A DNA stretch of 64,000 nucleotides from Rhodobacter sp. NTK016B (GCF_017303295.1 NZ_JAFKOK010000014.1:100134-164133); one strand, 5' to 3'. Shown: positions 37,173 through 47,741, counted from the stretch's first letter. The notes: a model not told the origin generated them from the sequence alone. A program made the numbers and translations.

Positions 37173-40100
37173 TCAGGGTTCTGCGCGCGCGGCGAGATCG
37201 CGGGCGATGGCGAAGGCGCCGCGCAGCTTGTCCTTTTCCGAAGACCAGTCGGCGGGCAACACGACCTTGTTGTCGCGGATCTTCGCGCCCGGCTGGCCAT
37301 GCAGGAAGTCCACAAGACCCGAGGGATTGGGGAATTTGTCCTGATGGAATTGCACCGTCGCGCCTTTCGGCCCGGCATCGAGACGCGCGATATGGGCTTT
37401 CTTGCACATCGCCTTGATGCGCACCACGACCATGAGCGTGTTCACCTCGCGCGGGAGCGGGCCGAAACGGTCGATCAGTTCGGCGGCGAAGCCTTCGAAT
37501 TCGACCTTGTTCTCCAGCGTCGATAGCCGGCGATAGAGACCGAGGCGGACATCCAGATCGGTCACGTAGTCTTCCGGGATCAGCACGGGCACGCCCAGAT
37601 TGATCTGCGGCGCCCATTGCCCGTCCGAGAGATCCGCCATCTCGCCCGAGCGCAGCTTGGCGATCGTTTCTTCGAGCATATTCTGGTAAAGCTCGTAGCC
37701 TACCTCGTTGATATGGCCCGATTGTTCTTCGCCAAGGATATTGCCGGCGCCGCGCAGGTCCATGTCCTGACTGGCGATGTTGAACCCGGCGCCGAGACTG
37801 TCGATAGAGCCCAGAACCTTGAGCCGACGCTCGGCCTGCGGGGTGAGCGGCACGCGGGGCTTCGTCGTCAGATAGCAATAGGCACGAGTTTTCGAGCGCC
37901 CGACGCGGCCGCGGATCTGGTAGAGTTGCGACAGGCCGAACATGTCGGCGCGGTGCACGATCATCGTATTGGCGCGGGGAATGTCGAGACCGGATTCGAC
38001 AATCGTCGTGGCCAGCAGCACGTCGTATTTGCCGTCGTAGAAGGCGTTCATCCGGTCGTCGAGTTCGCCCGCCGCCATCTGGCCATGCGCGACAAGGACC
38101 GAGACCTCAGGAACGTGCTCGCGCAGGAAATCCTCGATCTCGGGCAGGTCCTTGATGCGCGGGACGACATAAAAGCTCTGCCCGCCGCGGAAGCGTTCGC
38201 GCAGCAGCGCTTCGCGGATGGTGACCGTGTCGAATTCCGAGACATAGGTGCGGATCGCCAGACGGTCGATAGGCGGGGTCGAGATCAGCGACAGGTCCCG
38301 GACGCCGGTCAGCGACAATTGCAGGGTGCGCGGGATGGGCGTCGCGGTCAGGGTGAGGACGTGGACGTCCGAGCGCATTTCCTTCAGCCGTTCCTTGTGG
38401 CTGACGCCGAAATGCTGCTCTTCGTCGATGATCATCAGGCCCAGATTGCGGAACTTGACCTGCTTGGCCAGCAGCGCGTGGGTGCCGACGACGATGTCGA
38501 CCGTGCCATCGGTCAGACCGGCGCGCGTGGCGCTGGAATCCTTGGCCGAAACGAAGCGCGACAATTGTCTGACAACAAGCGGAAAACCCCGGAAACGCTC
38601 GGCAAAATTGTTGTAATGCTGCCGCGCGAGCAGCGTTGTCGGGCAGACGATGGCGACCTGCAGACCCGACATCGCCGCGACGAAGGCCGCGCGCATCGCG
38701 ACCTCGGTCTTGCCGAAACCCACATCGCCGACGATCAGCCGGTCCATCGGACGGCCCCGGTCAAAATCGTCGATGACGTCTTCGATGGCCTTCAGCTGAT
38801 CCTCGGTCTCGGCATAGGGGAAGCGGGCTGCAAAGGCTTCCCACATGCCTTCGGGCGGGCTGAGCGCCGGGGCCTTGCGCAGCTCGCGCTCGGCGGCGAT
38901 CCGGATGAGCTTGTCGGCCATCTCGCGGATGCGCTGCTTTAGTCTGGCCTTCTTGGCCTGCCACGCGCCGCCGCCGAGCTTGTCGAGTAGCCCTTCCTCA
39001 TGGCCGTAACGGCTGAGCAATTCGATATTCTCGACCGGCAGGAACAGCTTGTCGCCGCCCGCATATTCCAGCGCCAGACATTCATGCGGCGCGCCCATCG
39101 CGGTGATGGTTTCCAGCCCGTTATAGCGGCCCACGCCGTGATCAACATGCACCACCAGATCGCCGGGCGAGAGGCTTTGCGTCTCGGTCAGGAAGTTCTC
39201 AGGGCGGCGCTTGCGCGTGGCGCGCACCAGCCGTTCGCCCAGCACGTCCTGTTCCGAGATGACGCAGAGATCGGGCGTGACGAAACCCGCTTCGAGCGGC
39301 CAGATCGCGAGCGAGACCTGACCCTTGTCACCGATCGCGCGCGCATCCGGGATTTCCGTCGAGTCATTCAGCCCGTGTTCGGCAAGCAGGCCTTTGAGCC
39401 GCTCGCGCGCGCCCTCGGACCACGAGGCCAACACCACGCTGCGGGCTTTGCGTTCGGCTTGAACATGGTCGCGCAAGACTTTGAAGATATTGACATCCGG
39501 CTGCTGGCGCTCGAGCGAGAATGAGCGTCCGGCGCGGCCTTGCGCATCCAGAACCCCGGGCCCCGGCGGCTGTTGCAGCGGCGATAGTTGGACCACGCGA
39601 TGATGGGCCAGTCCGGCGTCCCAGCCCGCATCATCGAGATAAAGAAGACCGGGCGAGGCGGGTTTGTAGACCGTATCGACGCGGGATTTCGTTTTCATCG
39701 CCTCGACACGGTTGTCGTATTGGTCTGCGATCGTTTCCCAGCGCGCGGCGCGCACGGCGTCGCTCTGGTCGTCCAGCATCACCGAGGCGTCGGGCAGATA
39801 GTCGAAGATCGTCTCCAGCCGGTCGTGGAAAAAGCCCAGCCAATGCTCCATCCCCTGATGCTTACGATGGGCGCTGACGGCTTCGTAAAGCGGATCGTCG
39901 GAGCCTGCGGCGCCGAATTCGATGCGGTAGGTCTGACGGAACCGCGCGACCGAGGCCTCATCGAGGATCACCTCGGAGGCGGGCGCGAGTTCGAGCCGGT
40001 CGAGCTTGCCCGTGGTGCGCTGCGTCGCCGGATCGAAATTACGCAGCCCGTCCAGCACGTCGCCGAACAGATCGAGCCGCACAGGCTCGGCATCGCCCGG

Positions 40101-40595
40101 GGGGAAAATGTCGATGATCCCGCCCCGGACCGCGAAATCGGCGGGTTCGGTGACGGTCGGGCTGGGCGAATACCCCATGCGGGCAAGGTATTGGCGCAGG
40201 GCGTTTTCGTCGATCTGCCCGCCCACATAGGCGGTGAAGCTGGCTGCCGAGACGGTGTCGCGCGCAGGCAGCTTCTGCATCGCGGCATTGAGCGTCGTCA
40301 GCAGGACGAAATTCCCCGGCACCCCCTGCGCCAGCGCGGCGAGCGTCGCCATGCGCCGGGCGAGGATCTCGGGATTGGGCGAGACGCGGTCATAGGGCAG
40401 GCAATCCCAGGCGGGCAGCGTCAGCACCACCAGATCGGGCGCGAAGAACCCCAGAGCCGTGCGCATCGCGTCGAGCCGCTTGTCGTCGCGCGCGACATGG
40501 ATCACCGGCGCGTTGCGCTTGGCCATCTCGCGCCGCAGCAATTCGGCGTCAAAGCCTTCGGGCGCTCCGCCCAGGAGGATGCGATCAGCCGTCAT
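37173..40595 (-). CDS. mfd: Transcription-repair coupling factor Mfd
   Basis: A 1140-residue DNA translocase that displaces stalled RNA polymerase and recruits UvrA. The order is a UvrB-homology module (1-330), the RNA-polymerase interaction domain (LSPGDLVVHVDHGVGRY at about 475) and helicase motor 1 with Walker A GDVGFGKTEVAM and DEEQHFG box. Motor 2 has LLATTIVESGLDIPRANTMIV and QIRGRVGRS, and a TRCF C-terminal domain ends the protein. Length is normal. Upstream lies the small membrane-protein gene (stop 40624). Confidence 0.97.
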   Translation of the reverse strand: MTADRILLGGAPEGFDAELLRREMAKRNAPVIHVARDDKRLDAMRTALGFFAPDLVVLTLPAWDCLPYDRVSPNPEILARRMATLAALAQGVPGNFVLLTTLNAAMQKLPARDTVSAASFTAYVGGQIDENALRQYLARMGYSPSPTVTEPADFAVRGGIIDIFPPGDAEPVRLDLFGDVLDGLRNFDPATQRTTGKLDRLELAPASEVILDEASVARFRQTYRIEFGAAGSDDPLYEAVSAHRKHQGMEHWLGFFHDRLETIFDYLPDASVMLDDQSDAVRAARWETIADQYDNRVEAMKTKSRVDTVYKPASPGLLYLDDAGWDAGLAHHRVVQLSPLQQPPGPGVLDAQGRAGRSFSLERQQPDVNIFKVLRDHVQAERKARSVVLASWSEGARERLKGLLAEHGLNDSTEIPDARAIGDKGQVSLAIWPLEAGFVTPDLCVISEQDVLGERLVRATRKRRPENFLTETQSLSPGDLVVHVDHGVGRYNGLETITAMGAPHECLALEYAGGDKLFLPVENIELLSRYGHEEGLLDKLGGGAWQAKKARLKQRIREMADKLIRIAAERELRKAPALSPPEGMWEAFAARFPYAETEDQLKAIEDVIDDFDRGRPMDRLIVGDVGFGKTEVAMRAAFVAAMSGLQVAIVCPTTLLARQHYNNFAERFRGFPLVVRQLSRFVSAKDSSATRAGLTDGTVDIVVGTHALLAKQVKFRNLGLMIIDEEQHFGVSHKERLKEMRSDVHVLTLTATPIPRTLQLSLTGVRDLSLISTPPIDRLAIRTYVSEFDTVTIREALLRERFRGGQSFYVVPRIKDLPEIEDFLREHVPEVSVLVAHGQMAAGELDDRMNAFYDGKYDVLLATTIVESGLDIPRANTMIVHRADMFGLSQLYQIRGRVGRSKTRAYCYLTTKPRVPLTPQAERRLKVLGSIDSLGAGFNIASQDMDLRGAGNILGEEQSGHINEVGYELYQNMLEETIAKLRSGEMADLSDGQWAPQINLGVPVLIPEDYVTDLDVRLGLYRRLSTLENKVEFEGFAAELIDRFGPLPREVNTLMVVVRIKAMCKKAHIARLDAGPKGATVQFHQDKFPNPSGLVDFLHGQPGAKIRDNKVVLPADWSSEKDKLRGAFAIARDLAARAEP

Positions 40596-40623
40596 CGTGT
40601 CTTCTTCCGTTCGTGCGTCGCTT

Positions 40624-41151
40624 TCAGCCGCCAAGCGCGCTGACCGAGAGGTTGTGCCACATGCCCCACATCGTCGTCACCAGAATGGCCAGAAGGCCAA
40701 TCGCCTGTATGACGACGCGATTCCAGAAGATGGTGCGCACCAGCGGCTCATCAACCAGAGTGCCGGTCGCGACCTTCTGCGCCAGTCGCAGGCTGATCCA
40801 GCCCGCCAGCGACATCGGCGCGAAGAGCAGGAAAAGCGCCTGCGCCAGTTCGAACCCGTGGTAAAAGCCGAGATTGCCAAGGCCAGTGATGATCGCCATC
40901 CAGAACCCCACCAGCCAGACACCCGAACTGCGCAGGATGCCGATCCGGCGGCGGGCCTGAATCGCAGCAATGGCGTTGAGCTCGCTCATCGCCTCGCCGC
41001 CCTGCCTGCGCGCGCGCTGGACCATGTCGAAGGGGACGCCCATGACGAAATGGGTGACGTTCGACCACGCCACCGCGAGCACCAGCCAGAACCACAGGTT
41101 CGAGAACGACCTGACGTCGATGGTGGAGAAAAGCGAGTCCGTCAGATTCAC
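40624..41151 (-). CDS. Small four-helix membrane protein (so-called SufBCD component family)
   Basis: A 175-residue membrane protein with about four hydrophobic helices (about 16-38, 75-100, 100-125, 145-168). The N-terminal SLFSTIDVRSFSNLWFWLVLA matches Rhodobacteraceae proteins commonly labelled as a component of the SufBCD complex. I see no evidence in the sequence for an Fe-S assembly role, so treat the name with caution. It starts with GTG at 41151 behind GAGG and precedes mfd by 28 nt. Confidence 0.65.
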   Translation of the reverse strand: MNLTDSLFSTIDVRSFSNLWFWLVLAVAWSNVTHFVMGVPFDMVQRARRQGGEAMSELNAIAAIQARRRIGILRSSGVWLVGFWMAIITGLGNLGFYHGFELAQALFLLFAPMSLAGWISLRLAQKVATGTLVDEPLVRTIFWNRVVIQAIGLLAILVTTMWGMWHNLSVSALGG

Positions 41152-41275
41152 ACCAGGGCCTCATTTTGCGCCCCCCTGACTAATCGGGTTTCGCGCCGGG
41201 GCCAAGACGCGATTGGTCCAAGGCTTGAGCTTGACCGCGCAGCGTGGCAATACGCCCGCAGATAGGGAGAAACCC

Positions 41276-42274
<999 letters not shown>

Positions 42275-42409
42275 CAGCGCCATCGGCTGGAATACTGCGC
42301 GCAGGACGATGCGGGCGTGACACGATTCCCGCTTCGGTGTATAAGATTATCCACAGGTTTTCCGGTGACCGGGGCGCAAGATCCCGGACCGTCACATACG
42401 AGGACGAGC

Positions 42410-42988
42410 ATGACCCAAGACACGCGCTTTTCGCGTCCGATCTCGCGTCGTGGCCTGCTGGTGGGCGGCGCAGCGGCGTCTCTTCTGGCAGCCTGCGGCA
42501 ACCCGGTTGGCAGCGTCAATGCCGAGCGGCTCGACGCGCGCGTCGACGCTACCCGCGACTATCTGCGTCAGAACCATGACGAACTGACGCCACTCTTCCA
42601 GAACGCGCAGGGCATCCTTTACATGCCGCTGATGACCGAAGCGGGCTTCATGCTCGGCGGCTCGTTCGGACAGGGGGCGCTGCGGATCAACGACGCGACG
42701 GTGGATTACTACTCGGCCACCCGCGTGAGCGCCGGCCTTCAGATCGGCGCGCAGCAATACGCGCATGTGCTGTTCTTCATGACGCCGCAGGCGCTGGCCG
42801 ATTTCCGCGCGGGCGAGGGCTGGGCCGGCTCGGCCGATCTGCGCTATGCCACGCCGGAGAATGGCGGCTCGGCGGGCGTGCAGACGACGACGATGTTCTC
42901 GCCGGTGATTGCGGTTGTCTTTGGTCAGGCCGGGCTGATTGCCGGGGCCTCGCTCTCGGGCGTGCGCTATCAGCGCATCATCCCTTAA
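42410..42988 (+). CDS. SYLF (Ysc84-type) domain lipoprotein
   Basis: A 192-residue exported protein. Its leader has twin arginines followed by a hydrophobic run and lipobox LLAAC (residue C about 29), so it is probably a Tat-exported lipoprotein. The mature part resembles the SYLF/Ysc84 lipid-binding domain: QNAQGILYMPLMTEAGFMLGGSFGQG, then YYSATRVSAGLQIGAQQYAHV and the C-terminal AGLIAGASLSGVRYQRI. The role is unknown, possibly in the cell envelope. It ends at a strong terminator. Confidence 0.82.
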   Translation: MTQDTRFSRPISRRGLLVGGAAASLLAACGNPVGSVNAERLDARVDATRDYLRQNHDELTPLFQNAQGILYMPLMTEAGFMLGGSFGQGALRINDATVDYYSATRVSAGLQIGAQQYAHVLFFMTPQALADFRAGEGWAGSADLRYATPENGGSAGVQTTTMFSPVIAVVFGQAGLIAGASLSGVRYQRIIP

Positions 42989-43013
42989 GCCACTCCGCTA
43001 GCTTCGGAAAATC

Positions 43014-43046
43014 GGCGCGGCCCTTCGCAGAGGCCGCGCCTTTTTT
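43014..43046 (+). terminator. Rho-independent terminator after the SYLF gene
   Basis: A perfect 9-bp stem GGCGCGGCC/GGCCGCGCC with a 9-nt loop followed by TTTTTT. The minus-strand YeeE/YedE gene ends at the same place, so it may also serve that gene. Confidence 0.9.
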
Positions 43047-44089
43047 CATTCGGCTGCCACACCGATCAGACGGCGCAGCCCCAGCAGCGCGCCCGCACAG
43101 ATCGCGGCCAGCGTGACCGGCGCCGACCATGCCAGCGTGGCAAACGCGCTGACGCCCTGCCCGACCGAACATCCCAGCGCGATCACGCCGCCGATCCCCA
43201 TCAACGCCGCGCCGCCCACCTGACGGCCCAATTCGCGTGGGTCCTCGCAGGCTTCCCAGCGGAACATGCCGCGCCACAGCGACCCGGCCAGCGCGCCCGC
43301 CATGACACCGATCACCGAGCCCACCGAGAAATTCAGCCCGCCCGCGGTCGAGGTCATCAGATAGATCAGTGTACGCCCCACCGGCGCGGTAAAGGACAGC
43401 CCCTCGACCCCGACTTCGCCGAAGCTCTCGCGATTGATCCAGCTCGTTCCCAGAAGCGCCATGACGATGGCCAGCCCAGCTACCACGCCCCAGGCGATGT
43501 CGCGCGGCGCCCGGCGCAGCGGACCATAGGCCAGCGCCCAGATCAGGAACAGCGCCGCGATGATCAGCGCGGTCATCAGTTGCGGCAGCCCCAGCACCGA
43601 TTCCAGCGTCACGGCAATCCCCTGCGGTGCGCGCGCCGGTTCTTGCGGAAACAGCGCCACGCGCAACGGGGCCAGCGGTCCCGACAGGGTGATGAAGCCG
43701 AAAATCCCCATCACCACAACGACCACGAGCGAGCGCAGATCGCCGCCACCGAAGCGCACCAGCGCCCCGAAGCCGCAATTGCCCGCCAGCGCCATGCCAT
43801 AGCCAAAGATCAGCCCGCCCACGACCGACGCCATCGGCAGCCATGCAATCTGGTGATAAAAGGTCTCGCCGATCTCGATCATCCCGGCCTGCGCGCCCAG
43901 ATAAGTTCCGGCAATCGCCACGGCCAGCACGATCCCCCACAGCCGCAACCGCCGCTGGTCGCCCCCATAGGCGGCCATTTCCAAGGCACCCAGCGTGCAG
44001 AAATTGCCCAGCCGCGCCGACAAGCCCAGCACGATCCCCGCGCCAAGCCCGACAAGGGCCGCCATCATTCCGTACGAGATCCCCTCCAC
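43046..44089 (-). CDS. YeeE/YedE-family (SoxT/TsuA-like) sulfur-compound permease
   Basis: A 347-residue integral membrane protein of the YeeE/YedE family, to which thiosulfate importer TsuA and SoxT belong. It has about nine helices with conserved cysteines expected to handle the sulfur substrate: GNFCTLGALEMAAYGG, AGNCGFGALVRFGGGDLRS and ALGCSVGQGVSAFATLAW. The start is GTG at 44089, 5 nt after GGAGGAGC. The frame stays open upstream for another 820 codons through antisense DNA, but only this part shows family features. It is divergent to the metallohydrolase gene and belongs functionally to the sox region. Confidence 0.88.
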   Translation of the reverse strand: MEGISYGMMAALVGLGAGIVLGLSARLGNFCTLGALEMAAYGGDQRRLRLWGIVLAVAIAGTYLGAQAGMIEIGETFYHQIAWLPMASVVGGLIFGYGMALAGNCGFGALVRFGGGDLRSLVVVVVMGIFGFITLSGPLAPLRVALFPQEPARAPQGIAVTLESVLGLPQLMTALIIAALFLIWALAYGPLRRAPRDIAWGVVAGLAIVMALLGTSWINRESFGEVGVEGLSFTAPVGRTLIYLMTSTAGGLNFSVGSVIGVMAGALAGSLWRGMFRWEACEDPRELGRQVGGAALMGIGGVIALGCSVGQGVSAFATLAWSAPVTLAAICAGALLGLRRLIGVAAE

Positions 44090-44326
44090 GACGCTCCTCC
44101 CCGACCGTTTGGCCGCCTGACATTCTGGCGGCCAGACTCCCGGTTTGGACGTCTGAATGCAAGATAAAGAATACAATCGGCGGCCATGCCTCCCACGGCT
44201 TCCCACGCAAGCCCCCTTGCCTTCGCGCAGCGGCCCTGTACTCTGGCTCCGTCGACGCTCTCCCATCGCGCCGCCATTCCGCCCCGCCCGCGCAGCCTGC
44301 GGGCCAATACTTGATGGGAGTTCCAC

Positions 44327-45244
44327 ATGACAATTACGCGCCGCACCTTGCTGCAAAGCGGCCTCGCCACCAGCGCCGCCCTGCTTTCGACCGGCCTCAT
44401 ACCCCGGCGTCTGCACGCCTCGACCCGGATCGGCGGTATGCAGATCGACATGGTGTCGGACGGCAACCTCGTTTTGCCGCGCGACTTCATCACCGGACCG
44501 ATGCCATCCGCCGAGGCCGACGCGATCCTCGCGCGCTACGGCATCGATAGTGACAGCCTGACCCCGCCCTGTAATGTCACGCTTCTGCGCCACGAGGACA
44601 GGGTGATCCTGTTCGACGTGGGCGCAGGGACCGAATTCCAGCCCACCGCCGGCTTTTTGCCTGACACGCTCGACGAACTGGGTCTCGCGCCCGAGGATAT
44701 CACCCATCTGGTGATCACCCATGGCCATCCCGATCACATCTGGGGCCTGCTCGACGATTTCGGCGATCCCTTCCTGCCCGAGGCGCAGATCCTCATGGGC
44801 AGGGCCGAGTTCGATTACTGGATGGATCCCAACACCGTCAGCACGATCGGTGCGGCGCGGCAGGCCTTCGCGGTCGGCGCCGAACGGCGGCTGGCGGAAG
44901 TGGCCGATCTCATCACCTTCTTCGAGGACGGACAGGAAATCCTGCCCGGCATCGCCGCCCGCGCCACCTTTGGCCACACCCCTGGCCATATGGGGTTCGA
45001 ACTTCGCGACGGCTCGGACAGCCTGATGGTGGTGGGCGACGCGATCGGCAATCACCATGTCGCCTTCGAGCGTCCGGAATGGGATTCGGGCTCGGATCAG
45101 GACCCGGCCACCGCCGCCGCGACCCGGACCGCGCTGCTCGATCAGCTCGCCACGTCGCAGATGTTGCTCGCAGGCTTCCATCTGCCCGGCGGGCTGGGCC
45201 GCACGGAGCGCACGAACGACGGTTACCGCTTCGTTCCGGCCTGA
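44327..45244 (+). CDS. Tat-exported metallo-beta-lactamase-fold hydrolase
   Basis: A 305-residue zinc hydrolase fold. The leader MTITRRTLLQSGLATSAALL with twin arginines predicts Tat export to the periplasm. Zinc ligands are HGHPDH (about residue 130-135), GHTPGHMG and the D in VVGDAIGNHH, then the last His in LLAGFHLPGG. It sits between two YeeE/YedE permeases beside the sox cluster. SoxH of Paracoccus is also a metallo-beta-lactamase-fold protein, so this may play that role, but the location differs and I cannot confirm orthology. Persulfide, thiol-ester or lactone hydrolysis are possible. RBS GGGAGTTCCAC. Confidence 0.8.
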   Translation: MTITRRTLLQSGLATSAALLSTGLIPRRLHASTRIGGMQIDMVSDGNLVLPRDFITGPMPSAEADAILARYGIDSDSLTPPCNVTLLRHEDRVILFDVGAGTEFQPTAGFLPDTLDELGLAPEDITHLVITHGHPDHIWGLLDDFGDPFLPEAQILMGRAEFDYWMDPNTVSTIGAARQAFAVGAERRLAEVADLITFFEDGQEILPGIAARATFGHTPGHMGFELRDGSDSLMVVGDAIGNHHVAFERPEWDSGSDQDPATAAATRTALLDQLATSQMLLAGFHLPGGLGRTERTNDGYRFVPA

Positions 45245-45273
45245 GCCGCCCGAAACGGGCCCTGCCAAAGCCC

Positions 45274-45335
45274 CATCTTTAATCAACAAATATCCCGGGG
45301 GGTCCGGGGGGCAGCGCCCCCCGGCGGGGGGCCCG
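45274..45335. repeat. Composite intergenic palindromic element, copy 5 (inverted)
   Basis: The reversed box CATCTTTAATCAACAAATAT-CCCGGGGGG (45274-45302) is followed by the hairpin CCGGGGGG/CCCCCCGG (45304-45324). A further G run pairs with the poly-C tract that follows. It lies between the metallohydrolase gene and the soxT-like gene. Confidence 0.8.
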
Positions 45336-45366
<31 letters not shown>

Positions 45367-45459
45367 GTCGCCCGCGCGGCGCCTGCCGCAGGCGGGCGAC
45401 GCAAGGACGAAGCCCCTCGCCCGTTATCTGGCCCGTGATCTCGCCCCACGGCCGGGCCC

Positions 45460-46530
45460 TCAGACCAGAGCGGCCCCCTGAGCGCCGCGCTGGTCCAACA
45501 ACAGATCGGTCAGCATCGCGCCGATCCAGAAGCAAAACAACGCCAGCCACGCGGTCGCGACGAAGATCGAGCCACCGGTCACGCCCGCGCCGATCGCGCA
45601 GCCGCCTGCCAGCATTCCGCCGAAGCCCATCAGCACCGCGCCGGTCATCGAGCGGCGCATATTGGCCTCGCCCTCGAAACCCTGAAAGCGGAATTCGCGG
45701 GTCACCAGCGCCGACAGGAACGCGCCAAGGAACACGCCGGGCACCAGCCCGATGTCGAAATTCAGCGCCGGGGTCGGTTCGAGGAAAAACATCAGCGTAT
45801 TGGCCGACGGTCCGGTGAAGGTGGCAGAGGTCACGCTGACCGGCTCCCACGCCACCTCGGCCAGCGACCAGCTCAGCACCCAGCCCATCGCCACCGCGAA
45901 GCCGACGCCCGAGGCGAAGATCAGCACCCGCGCGCCGATTTTCGCGCGGATCGCCACGACGATGGCGACCACGGCCAGCACAAGGCCCAGCACCAGCCCC
46001 GCCTCGTCGGGCAGGCCCGCCAGCGTGAGCAGGTTCAGGTTCTGGCCGAACGGCGTGACCCAGAGCCCCGCCAGCCATGTGCGCAGCGGCGCAAGCCAGC
46101 CATGCAAGCTCATCTGCGCGACGACCGCGAAGATCAGCCCCGACACGACGCTGCGCAGGTTCCCGGTCGCAGCGAGCACCAGAAGCCGCCCCGAACAGCC
46201 ACGCGCCAGAACCATGCCCACGCCGAACATCAGCCCGCCGATGATCGCCCCCGACCAGCTGCCCGCCACGCCCATCATGCGCGCGTCGCGGGCTTCGAAA
46301 AGGCCCAGCCATTGCGCGCCCTGCACCCAGACCATCGCCGTCGAGAAGGTCAGCAGCCAGACCGCCACCTTGCCGCCGATGATCCCCCGGGCGAATTCGA
46401 CCGTGGCCGCGCGCAGACAAAAGCTCGAGCGTTGGGCGGCGATGCCGAACACCATGCCGGTCAAAAGGCCAAACAGCGCACCGGCCCTGGCCTCGCCGAT
46501 CCATTCCACGAAGGCGATGAAACTTTCCAC
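45460..46530 (-). CDS. soxT: YeeE/YedE-family permease next to soxR (SoxT)
   Basis: A 356-residue membrane protein with about ten helices. It starts with GTG at 46530, 7 nt after GGAGG. Family cysteines occur in RSSFCLRAATVEFARG, GMVLARGCSGRLLVLAATGNLRS and LAGGCAIGAGVTGGS. In Paracoccus-type sox loci a SoxT protein of this family adjoins soxR and has been linked to signalling or import of thiosulfate-derived sulfur. Here it follows soxR by 67 nt on the same strand. It is only distantly similar to the other permease at 43046, so the two are not recent duplicates. Confidence 0.85.
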   Translation of the reverse strand: MESFIAFVEWIGEARAGALFGLLTGMVFGIAAQRSSFCLRAATVEFARGIIGGKVAVWLLTFSTAMVWVQGAQWLGLFEARDARMMGVAGSWSGAIIGGLMFGVGMVLARGCSGRLLVLAATGNLRSVVSGLIFAVVAQMSLHGWLAPLRTWLAGLWVTPFGQNLNLLTLAGLPDEAGLVLGLVLAVVAIVVAIRAKIGARVLIFASGVGFAVAMGWVLSWSLAEVAWEPVSVTSATFTGPSANTLMFFLEPTPALNFDIGLVPGVFLGAFLSALVTREFRFQGFEGEANMRRSMTGAVLMGFGGMLAGGCAIGAGVTGGSIFVATAWLALFCFWIGAMLTDLLLDQRGAQGAALV

Positions 46531-46597
46531 GGGAACTCCTCCGCAACACGATGGCGCAGGGAATATGCCGATATAGGAATATCCGCCTTGATCTGGA

Positions 46598-46984
46598 TCA
46601 GGGCTTGCGGAACAGCCGCTGGATCGTCGCCACCATTTCGCGCACGCGGTCATCGGCGAGAGAATAGATGATCTGATTGCCGTCGCGCCGCGTGCTGACC
46701 AGCTTCTCGTGGCGCAGCCGGGCCAGCTGCTGGCTGACCGCCGCCTGCCGCGACATGATAAGTTGCTCAAGCTCGGTCACGGTGCGGTCGCGCTCGCACA
46801 GGTGATACAGCATCATCAGCCGGCCTTCATGACCAAGCGCTTTCAGGAAATCCGCCGCCTCGCGCGCTTCGAGCGCCATGGCTTCGGGGGTCGCGGCGGG
46901 CGAGCATGAGAAATCGGCTTTGCGCCACCGTTCGTCACGGTCGTTGTCGCCGGTTTTCCCAGTCTTGTTTCCGTCCGGCGCCAT
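46598..46984 (-). CDS. soxR: ArsR-family transcriptional repressor SoxR
   Basis: A 128-residue winged-helix regulator. The recognition helix is MSRQAAVSQQLARLRHEKLV, preceded by the ArsR hallmark ALGHEGRLMMLYHLCERDRTVTELEQL. The position next to soxS and soxT, divergent from soxVW, identifies it as the sox repressor rather than the MerR-type oxidative-stress SoxR. Two cysteines are present, C27 in a disordered leader and C63 in helix 2. The C-terminal helix Cys that related SqrR/BigR persulfide sensors use is absent, so the sensing pair may differ. Start at 46984 behind CGGAGG. Confidence 0.88.
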   Translation of the reverse strand: MAPDGNKTGKTGDNDRDERWRKADFSCSPAATPEAMALEAREAADFLKALGHEGRLMMLYHLCERDRTVTELEQLIMSRQAAVSQQLARLRHEKLVSTRRDGNQIIYSLADDRVREMVATIQRLFRKP

Positions 46985-47118
46985 GCTTCCTCCGACCCGG
47001 TCGCGCCTGTCCAAATGGCCATACGAAACAGGTCCTTACCAATGCGGCTTGAAGCTAGCACGCACGGTTTCGGGATGCGAGACCGCAGCCCGGCACTGTC
47101 ACCGCTTTGACACACCGG

Positions 47119-47547
47119 CTATCCGGCTGGGCTGGCCTCGGCCGCATCGAGCATCTCATTGATATAAGGCCAGAAAAAGTCTTCGCCCGGAAAGCCGGTC
47201 AGGCGAGATATCTCGGCCCCGTCTGGACCCAGCAAAACAAAAGTCGGCGTCACGAAGGGCCGGGTGTCGAGCGTCACGCCCTCGGGCAGCGGCCCGCGCA
47301 GATCGGCGCGGATCAAAGGCGCCCGCGCGCCCTCGGCCGAGGCCTCGTAAGCAGGGGCCACATCGCGGTTGAAGGCCGCGCAGATATAGCACCCGACCTG
47401 CTCGATCATCAGCAGCCGCAGATCTTGCGCCCGGGCGGATTGCGGGGCGCTCAGCGTAACCAGAAACGCCAGCAGCAGGGCCAGGAATCCCTTCGGAAGC
47501 GCGCGCGGCGTGGGCATCGGAAAGCGCGGGGTTTCGGGCGATGGCAT
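47119..47547 (-). CDS. soxS: Periplasmic thioredoxin-like protein SoxS
   Basis: A 142-residue exported protein. Hydrophobic leader residues about 18-38 end in SARAQ. The active-site motif is C-Y-I-C in EQVGCYICAAF, and the conserved cis-Pro is in FVTPTFVLLGPDG. In Paracoccus SoxS keeps the SoxYZ carrier reduced and active. The gene is between soxR and the divergent soxV. ATG 47547 follows GGAGACG; earlier in-frame ATGs have no site. Confidence 0.88.
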   Translation of the reverse strand: MPSPETPRFPMPTPRALPKGFLALLLAFLVTLSAPQSARAQDLRLLMIEQVGCYICAAFNRDVAPAYEASAEGARAPLIRADLRGPLPEGVTLDTRPFVTPTFVLLGPDGAEISRLTGFPGEDFFWPYINEMLDAAEASPAG

Positions 47548-47637
47548 GGACGTCTCCGTGGCAGCAATCGGCGCGCAGAGCCTGCCCCGATCTCGTTGAA
47601 CGGGCAAGGCGCGCCGCGATTCCCGGTTGACGGGATC

Positions 47638-47667
47638 GAAAACACATATCAACATTGTAATGTTTTC
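47638..47667. promoter_or_regulatory. Candidate SoxR operator between soxS and soxV
   Basis: The inverted repeat AACATT-GT-AATGTT (47651-47664) overlaps a wider dyad GAAAACA...TGTTTTC (47638-47667), 75-104 nt before the soxV start. It is the only AT-rich palindrome in the gap. In Paracoccus pantotrophus SoxR binds this very intergenic region, which supports the guess. Confidence 0.45.
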
Positions 47668-47741
47668 AGGTTGATCAGGCAAGGGCCGCATCCGGTCGAA
47701 TCGATCCTGCGCGCCGCCGCAACCTGCGATGGGAGGAATTC

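Noticed and set aside
46598..46984. SoxR taken as the MerR-type superoxide regulator of the same name.
   Set aside because: The sequence is ArsR-type winged helix with no MerR HTH or [2Fe-2S] cysteine cluster.
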